In this document: positions 57,528 to 64,000 of the stretch, one piece after another
Layout: each line of letters opens with the position of its first letter
Numbering within the stretch: position 1 is the first letter of the stretch
Assembly (NCBI GenBank): GCA_039545295.1
Contig: BCIK01000005.1
Coordinates: forward strand, 841,142 to 905,141
Length of the DNA stretch: 64,000 nucleotides
Source of the DNA: Udeniomyces pyricola
Taxonomy: Eukaryota; Basidiomycota; Tremellomycetes; Cystofilobasidiales; Mrakiaceae
Reading direction: 5' to 3'
The notes under the pieces: model-generated
Told to the model about the DNA's origin: nothing
The model's input: only the letters and a program-made list of their open reading frames with translations
The model's database searches: none
Position numbers and translations under genes: made by a program

Positions 57528-58555
57528 TCCAGAATGCGCGATGAACGCTTGTTATCATCGACTGCGACTGTTTCTCGTCAGAATGGCCACATAGTAAAAG
57601 CGCCGACCTACATTGAAAGTTGATGATATATAGGGGGTGGCATTATTGGTGGGGAATTAATTCAATTCTGTGGGCGACGATGTGGCCTAGGCAATTTCAT
57701 CGGGACTTCTAGAGGCCAGCTCGACGCGTCTCGTGTACTGCATACAGTGATAGAAGGACCTTGGAACGAGGTCCTATCATGTTCGTTATATCTCCAAAGT
57801 GGGCGTATATACGGGCAAGCATCAAGCAACATCGATCATTGATTTTCAGCGTCTGTAGAGGACAGCTACTGGTAGACAACAAACGAACGTCGCATCAAAC
57901 CAGGCGCGCGTCGGTTGAACAATTACATTCAACTTGACCATGGACCTCCAACGCACTCTTTCCACCATCCTGAGTACACTAGACTACACATGTACTACTG
58001 AACTCAATGTGGAGCACTCTAGAACCACATACAAATTAGCTCCAGGAGGTGCAAGCATCGCAAGTTAAGGAACCGAGCGCCAGAACATCGGAATGCTGAA
58101 GCCAAACGTCAAATAACGGCTGATGTGATGAGACTACGTAAACCGTACTCGGCGACCACGCGCCGACGCGACTGAATCCACAAACCACCTTCAACATCTG
58201 CTGCAATGTTGGCCACCCTTGCTGACATGATACGAGTTGCTCGTGCTGAACACCAAGCTGATACGCTAATGCAGCCGCCTAGACTGTCAACATACTAACG
58301 TTCTCGTACGTGTCTTGGTGAAACGCAGTCCGCCGGGGCGTGACCAACTGGAAGGTCTTGACGCACCGAGCCAAGAGCCTTGGCATGTGGCAGCGCTGGA
58401 CTTGCCCTTTTGCGACCCCCTTCTTCCTCTCATTTGCTCCACATCAACAACGACACCTCCCCCCCCCCCCTTCCTGCTGCTTTCCTTCCGACCACATCCT
58501 CTTCCTCTTGCACCTCCAGTTAATCTTCTCTCCCCATCACTCCGTTTCTTCCATC
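57528..58555. other. Intergenic region, no gene seen
   Basis: This stretch of about 1 kb has short open frames only. A 12-base poly-C run lies at 58459-58470, within the probable 5' leader of the glycoprotein gene. The last 100 bases are pyrimidine-rich. Confidence 0.5.
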
Positions 58556-61225
58556 ATGCAGTCCGCCCTCAGTCTTCTGGCCGCTTCTTCTCTCCTGATG
58601 GCCTCCGCCAACGCCCAGGTCATCGCGTCCTTCCCTAATGGAGAGACCAACCCCTCAGTACGTACGCTCGTTACTCATTATCTAGTTCACCTCGGCAACA
58701 GCAATACCTGTATTCTTCACCGTACATGAGAGGATCAGTTCTCCCGTGTACTTTGCCTATTGTTGCTCGGCCTGCGCCTCTGAAGTGCGACTGACATCGG
58801 ACGCGCTTCTTCGGCTTCCTTCCGCTTTTTCTTACTTTAATTGTTTGCACAGGCCCCTTTCCTTGCCGAGCCTGGAACGGCCGTCAACCAGTCCTCGTTC
58901 TCTCGACTCCTATCCCTCAACTCAATTGACGACTTTGTGAGTACTTGGATAGATCAAGTTCAAGCATCTAATGATCAGTGTGCCTACCGATCTTGAGCTC
59001 TTTACCTGGGTGACTGACAATGTTTCCCTCTATATCACTACACTTTGATCTCTCTTCCGCATAGTGTCTCTTTGGTCCTCCTGAGTCCGGACCTGATTCA
59101 CTAATCGGCAACGTCGAGCCCATTGTCGTTGCTGTGAGTGACGTCGATCTTTCTGTAGTAACGGTCAAGCGCGCCGATCTGCCGATCTATCAGCCTGACA
59201 CTCTTCGATCGATTTATGTACGACGATGCACGATGTGAATCGCTTTGGTCACACTAGTACTGCCTCCAGCAGCGAAACGACGCGCGACTTATTCCCGATG
59301 GGTGAGTCGGATGTTCTCATTCTTGATGGGTACGGTTGGCACACTTGGCTAAAGTTTTGTCCCCGCATTTCGCTTATGTCTTCGTGTGCCACCAGTACTA
59401 TCCAATCTGCCCACTTTATCAAGACCCCGATGTATGTCCAGATTCAAGGGTTTTTCGATGGAACAAAGGTGTGTAGAGTCTCGATCCTTCCAAAAAAAAC
59501 AAGCGCGACAATGTTGAGCGGAAATGGGCCAAACGCAATTTCTTTTCCAACACAATTGCCGTACTACCGGACTGCGCTTGGTATCCTCGACCTTTGGATA
59601 CAAAATTTGCTTTACATAAGACTTCCGCTACCTGAAGCTCACCAAGTTTCCACAACGCAACATTTACGCAGATCAACATCCCTTACGGAGACGATGGAGG
59701 AGAGCTCGATCCCCACGGGTAAGCTTGACTTCCTATATCCTGCCCAGCACGCGGTTGTACCTTGGCTGACGTCAATGACCCTCGTTCACTCAGAGCTGAG
59801 AACCTAGGAAACCCCATCGGAGGTAACGTCACGTCCAACGTGACTGGCAGTGATGTCTTCTATGAAGAGTGGATGAGCTTCATGAGTTGTGGGTTGTCCC
59901 TTTTTTTGATGCCTTTGATTCCACTGATTACTGTTACATTGATCTTACTGACATGACTTGGATGATCCTCATGCTTCAGACAACCAATTCTGTCTTAGGA
60001 TTTGCACTGCCGAGACCGCCGATGTTTCGGCTGCCCTGCAATGTACGTTGCTCGGTTTCGTCCGTACCTGTTGCCTTCCTCTAGATAGCCTGATCGTTTC
60101 CGCGCGATACTGATCATCCTATGGTGCTGATTGACGTTCTTAGGCGAGCACGAACTCGATGTGATGGGATGCCAGTGGGTCATGCCGGGTGATTACACCA
60201 ACAACTCGTTCACTTCGTGCGAGGGCGATGCGTGAGTAGGCGTTGATCCTTGCGGAACCGGCCGGATTGACTGCATTATGGTCCTGTATTCGCGCTAGTG
60301 CGGTGACTGATGCTCGGCTGCTTTGGTTGCTCGAACATAGTGCCGTTCCTCCCGGTCTCTACCCCCAGCCTGATGGATCGACCTCCACCTTGTAAGCAGA
60401 AACAAACGAAAAAGAGGGCAACACAAGAAGAAGAACGGCGAAAGCTCTTCGTTCTATTCATCTTGTTTGGACCAGTTGGAATGACCATATCTGACTAAAC
60501 GCTTCCTTTTTCGCTCGTACACTGATGTTTATGTCTCCTAGCCGACAAGCCTGGACCTACACCGGTCCCGGGGCGCCCTGGACCATCGGCCAGACGGTGA
60601 CGCCTTCTGCTCCGTACTCGACGCCTGCTACGTCCAACTGTCAGACGTTCTCAACCGTGCGTTCATCTCACATGCCACAAATTCAGCTGATTCACTTGCT
60701 TGACAAGAATACTGCTAGATATATGTCATATTGAGTTCCTCGCTGGACTATTCTTGGTCCCTCTCTCTACGCACTCTTATAGATCGGAAACGGCATCGCC
60801 AACGCCATCGCCACCAACGCTGTTTCGTCCCGAGTTTCCTCGGCCGCCTCTGCTGCTTCGTCGACCGCTGCCTCAATCTCGTCTAGAGTGACTGGATCGG
60901 CTTCGAGCCGGGTCTCTGCGGCTGCTTCCATTACGTCTGCGTAAGTTGTCAATTGCCTAACCATACATCGTTCTTACCGATAGATGATTGACTGAGGCTT
61001 GGCTTTCTCATCTCCGTGTTTATGTTATCGTTGCTTACTCTTCCCTCCTTCTTTTTATCTTGCAGCGCTTCCGCATCGATCAACGGAGCTGCCGCCTCTG
61101 CCAGCTCGGCCGTGTCGAGCGTCGGTACTTCAGGAGCCTACCGAGTCGGGGCTTCTAACTCCCCTTGGGGACTTGTCGGAGGTGCCATCCTCGTCGGCCT
61201 CGGAGGAGTCGCTGTTCTGCTCTAA
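58556..61225 (+). CDS. Secreted GPI-type glycoprotein, macrophage-activating-glycoprotein family
   Basis: The exons assemble into a secreted protein. The signal peptide MQSALSLLAASSLLMASANA is followed by QVIASFPNGETNPS. Later blocks are CLFGPPESGPDSLIGNVEPI, CLQQRNDARLIPDG, VQIQGFFDGTKINIPYGDDG, GELDPHGAENLGNPIGGNV, MSFMSYNQFCLRICTAE and CEHELDVMGCQWVMPGDY. The C-terminal third is Ser/Ala-rich (SSAASAASSTAASISS) and ends with a GPI-like hydrophobic tail, GLVGGAILVGLGGVAVLL. The Cys pattern and the GELDPHG block fit a basidiomycete family annotated as macrophage-activating glycoprotein. It is a cell-surface protein of unknown function in fungi, and the name implies nothing about this organism. 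About nine introns of 60-120 nt are present. Confidence 0.85.
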
Positions 61226-62705
61226 ATAGGGAGTGACAACGAGGCCACCGTCCTCATATCTCCTCACTTGCTCCTTGTTCGGTCTGTCCTCCCGTCGTCG
61301 TCTTTCCTTCAACTCCTCCGATTACTTCCTTCTTGATGTCAGCGGGCTCCAATGCTCTTTGTTCCTTAATCTGCATTCTTCTACACCCGGGCCCTCCTCA
61401 CGTATATACGAACATACGGACCTCTCCCTTTCTTTCTCTGTCCCCCCCCCCCCTTCCCGTTTTGCCCCTGGTCACTTTTCTCCTTTCTTGATCCCTGACG
61501 CGCCACTACAATACTCCATCGACTTCAACGCATCTACATGACTTCGCGTTTCATTTTTTCCCTTTTTTCCCTCAGGCTCTTGGTTTGGCCATGACTGTTT
61601 CCGTTCGTTTCTGCACTAAGTGTTACCCCCCCCCTTCCTTGTCGATCGATCGATTGATTGAAAGAATTCAGTCACCTCCAGTACTTGTCTACTTGGTCTC
61701 AAGCATATGACCATCCACATTCGTTTTTGTGTTGCTGCCTGGGCGACGTCGTTCACTCACCGCTGATAATCAAGAAGATTTAAATAAAAAAAATAACAAA
61801 ATGAAAAGCGTGACAGCTGAATGAGGGAATGCATTCGCAACGGAAGCCCCTACCACAGGGATTCTATGACAATTTGGCTTCTTTCTCTCAAGTTTGATTT
61901 TCTCTCTCTTCCAAAGTCATGATTCGCAGTGGCTATATAACCTTGTGATTCGCCAGCTCCTGGAATCTGCAGTTGAAGAGATGAAGTTGAAGGGACAAAT
62001 CTCTCCCAAATCGAGTTTCTATCACAATTCGGTCTTTTGTTTTTCTCTTTTTAAAAAAAAAAGAAAGTAAAAAAAAAATCCCATTGTCGTATGGTAATAT
62101 TATGATATATATGGCTGCACAAGGAGAGGCGTCGTCAAAGCTGCGCGAGATCGAAGAACTAGGAAAGACACAAGGACTCAAAAAAGAATCGAAACCCTTT
62201 GATCCCAAAGAACGGACGATTGAGGGATGAAAGAAATATAGAAACATGCATGTGGAGAATTGGGATATGCTTGGGGAATCGAAGAAGGAAGAACGGGGTT
62301 TGAAGGTGATTTGATGAGGAGTGAACGAAAGAAGAGTCGATAGGATTGGTAGGAAAGGATGGGGGGGGGGGGGCAAGCGGATACAGGCAAGAAGAGAGGC
62401 CAATGGGTAGTAGTGAAAAGGGCTAGGCAAGAAAAAAAAAAACAAGAAACATGCAAGAAGAGGGATTAGGCGATAGTAATTTGGGAAAGAGGGAAGAGTG
62501 TTTCAGGAAAGATCGATGGACGATCAATCACGGAATGCTCGATTGATGCTCGATCAAGCCTCATAGAGCGAGCGAGATATCTGTTGTAGATGAAAATTGT
62601 GGAGTGTCAATATGGCCGTGAAGTGTGGATGTGGATATGGTTTCGAAGATATAGGTGTGGGTCGTAAGATGCGGTGATTCGTTTTGAGTATACTCCTTTT
62701 CGCCT
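61226..62705. other. Convergent intergenic region, no gene seen
   Basis: This region of about 1.5 kb separates the glycoprotein and the oxysterol-binding protein. It has poly-C at 61442-61453, poly-G at 62361-62373, A-rich tracts near 62052-62080 and TATA-rich sequence near 62100. Long minus-strand frames here are composition artefacts. Confidence 0.5.
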
Positions 62706-64000
62706 TCACCACAAATCGATGACCTCCTCCCCGCGATCCTTCTCTTTCTCTCTCTCCAACCACGCCTGCTTTTCTCTTACCCGCCAATAGTCTCCTCCAA
62801 ACACCCAAAGACCCGCCTCCTCCTTCGCGGGCACGAACCACCTAGGTTGCCACTGGACGCCCTTCTCCTCTCTCGCCTTATTCCGGGCGCGTTGTTTCTG
62901 CTCGAGCCGAAGCTTCTCGCTCTCGGCCAGGTCGAGGTCGCCGTTCTCGAGCGCCCGTTGGGACGGGTTGAAGCGGGAGTCCGTCCGGGGAAGCAGCGGG
63001 GTCAAAGACGGAGAGAGTTGATTCAGAGAGAGCGTGAAGTTGTTCCACTGTTGGAAGCGGGGAAGATGTTGGTGGTAAGATTGGAGATGGCAAGGTCAAT
63101 ACACATGACCACATAATTCTTGAAGCGTCCTTGTGTCTCCACCTTCCTCCTCCCCCAGCCTCCCGCCACCCCCCGGAGCATCGCTTCTTTCCCTTGAGGG
63201 TATTCTTTCGTTACTTACGCCATAGTACTTTTCGGAATGAGCCGGCCATTCTGCCGCTCGCCAGAGGACATGCGAGGGGTCCTTGGGTCCACCATATCGG
63301 ACTTCGAGCTGAGAGTCCCATTTGCCTTCAATCCAAGCCGCTTTCTCGCCCGCCGACGTCGTCACCACGCCACTAACAAGGCCAAAGCAAGAGCGCGAAA
63401 AAAATATATAGAGCGAGAAAATTCACATGACGTTAGTGAAAAGATTGTAGAGTAGAAACATGGAAATCCGCGAGAAAGATCCTAAGCCGTATAAGAAAGT
63501 AGACGAATGATACGAACGAGACGGCGTTGCGACCGGATCCTCCCCAAGAAGCTTCCTTGAAGTTGAGGACGCAGAGATCGCCCGTGGTGAGGTTGTGGAC
63601 TTCCATCTGGTCGTGAGGAAGTGAAGAGGAAAGTTTCAAAGACAAACAAGCGTATCAATTCTTCTGTAGCTATAGATGTATCATCGGAACCCCTACAAAC
63701 GTTGTTTATGGGGCCGACAAGGCGAAAAGAAAGTTGCAGGAAGAGTAGGATGCATCATTTACTTTGCCAATGGTTTCGACATATTTTGTGCCGGCGACAA
63801 GGTTGCGGAGGAAGGAACTCGGCTTGGTCCTGTAGATCAGAGTGAAATTTGTAAAAGGTCGAAAGAGAAGAGAAGAGAAGAGACCGTGATGGTTTGCATC
63901 AGCTTTGATCTCAACTCGACAGACAAGCCGATACAAAACAAAAGAACAAAGCAGAAACAAAAGCGAGCGTAGGAAACAACCTCAAAAGAAGGGAACAATC
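62706..64000 (-). CDS. Oxysterol-binding protein-related protein, 3' part (runs off the window)
   Basis: OSBP-related (Osh/Kes1) proteins exchange sterols and phosphoinositides between membranes. This is the C-terminal part of the lipid-binding domain: FLRNLVAGTKYVETIGKV (near 63780), MEVHNLTTGDLCVLNFKEAS and WGGSGRNAVS (near 63530-63605), SGVVTTSAGEKAAWIEGKWD (near 63340), HVLWRAAEWPAHSEKYYG (near 63240), LTPLLPRTDSRFNPSQRALE and the final QPRWFVPAKEEAGLWVFGGD and YWRVREKQAWLE. The late PRTDSRxRPDxRALExGD and PxWF blocks are typical of the family. The 5' part, including the EQVSHHPP fingerprint and any PH or ankyrin domains, lies beyond 64000. The last exon ends with a charged tail and stop at 62706. 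At least four introns are visible. Confidence 0.92.

Noticed and set aside
61933..62456. Minus-strand frame with Phe/Ser-rich translation before the oxysterol-binding protein
   Set aside because: This is a composition artefact in an A/G-rich 3' flank. The oxysterol-binding protein already has its own stop at 62706.

Overview
This 64 kb window is nuclear DNA from an intron-rich fungus, most likely a basidiomycete. Nearly every gene is broken by many short introns, mostly GT-AG. The encoded proteins are standard eukaryotic housekeeping factors: CAND1, CCT-eta, RFC1, CDC5, SEN34, GPN1, a HECT ubiquitin ligase and an oxysterol-binding protein. There is also a secreted GPI-type glycoprotein that resembles the basidiomycete 'macrophage-activating glycoprotein' family. 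I cannot fix the class or genus from sequence alone. I saw no tRNA, rRNA, CRISPR array or recognisable transposon.

Layout, left to right. 0.5-11 kb: URC4-like uracil catabolism protein (+), the cullin-exchange factor CAND1 (+) and a peroxisomal dienoyl-CoA isomerase ending in SKL (+). 11.2-17.3 kb: a small membrane/coiled-coil protein (-), DHFR copy A (-) and an RMND1/Mrx10 (DUF155) mitochondrial protein (+). 18-22 kb: an unrecognised protein (-) and pirin (+). 22.6-30.2 kb: HECT ligase (-) and CCT7 (-). 30.5-44.9 kb: IAH1-type GDSL esterase (+), tRNA-splicing endonuclease subunit SEN34 (-), RFC1 (-), NAT9-type acetyltransferase (-) and GPN1 (+). 45.4-48.8 kb: a small membrane protein (-) and DHFR copy B (+). 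49.5-64 kb: CDC5/CEF1 (-), ERF4-type palmitoyltransferase partner (-), an F-box-like relic, the GPI-type glycoprotein (+) and the 3' part of an oxysterol-binding protein (-) that runs off the window.

The outstanding feature is a pair of dihydrofolate reductase genes in inverted orientation: 12972-14829 on the minus strand and 46796-48781 on the plus strand. Wherever I compared them, the exons and both introns match base for base, apart from a 128-bp length difference in a tandem repeat in intron 1. The identity stops inside the coding region at both ends: it starts in codon 4 and stops three codons before the end, stop codon included. Promoters, start codons, C-termini and 3' flanks are unrelated. 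The two arms, about 1.84 and 1.97 kb, enclose about 32 kb holding roughly eleven genes. This looks like a paralogous pair kept identical by recent or ongoing gene conversion, or like a recent precise duplication. Either way the arms could support inversion of the whole interval.

Other points of interest are an exon of only 13 nt followed by a GC-AG intron in pirin, 6-nt and 20-nt exons at the start of CDC5, a predicted 9-nt exon in the HECT gene, a NEDD4-like HECT domain without visible C2 or WW domains, a DHFR enlarged to 371 residues by in-frame tandem repeats, and many poly-C/poly-G tracts of 10 or more bases in non-coding DNA.
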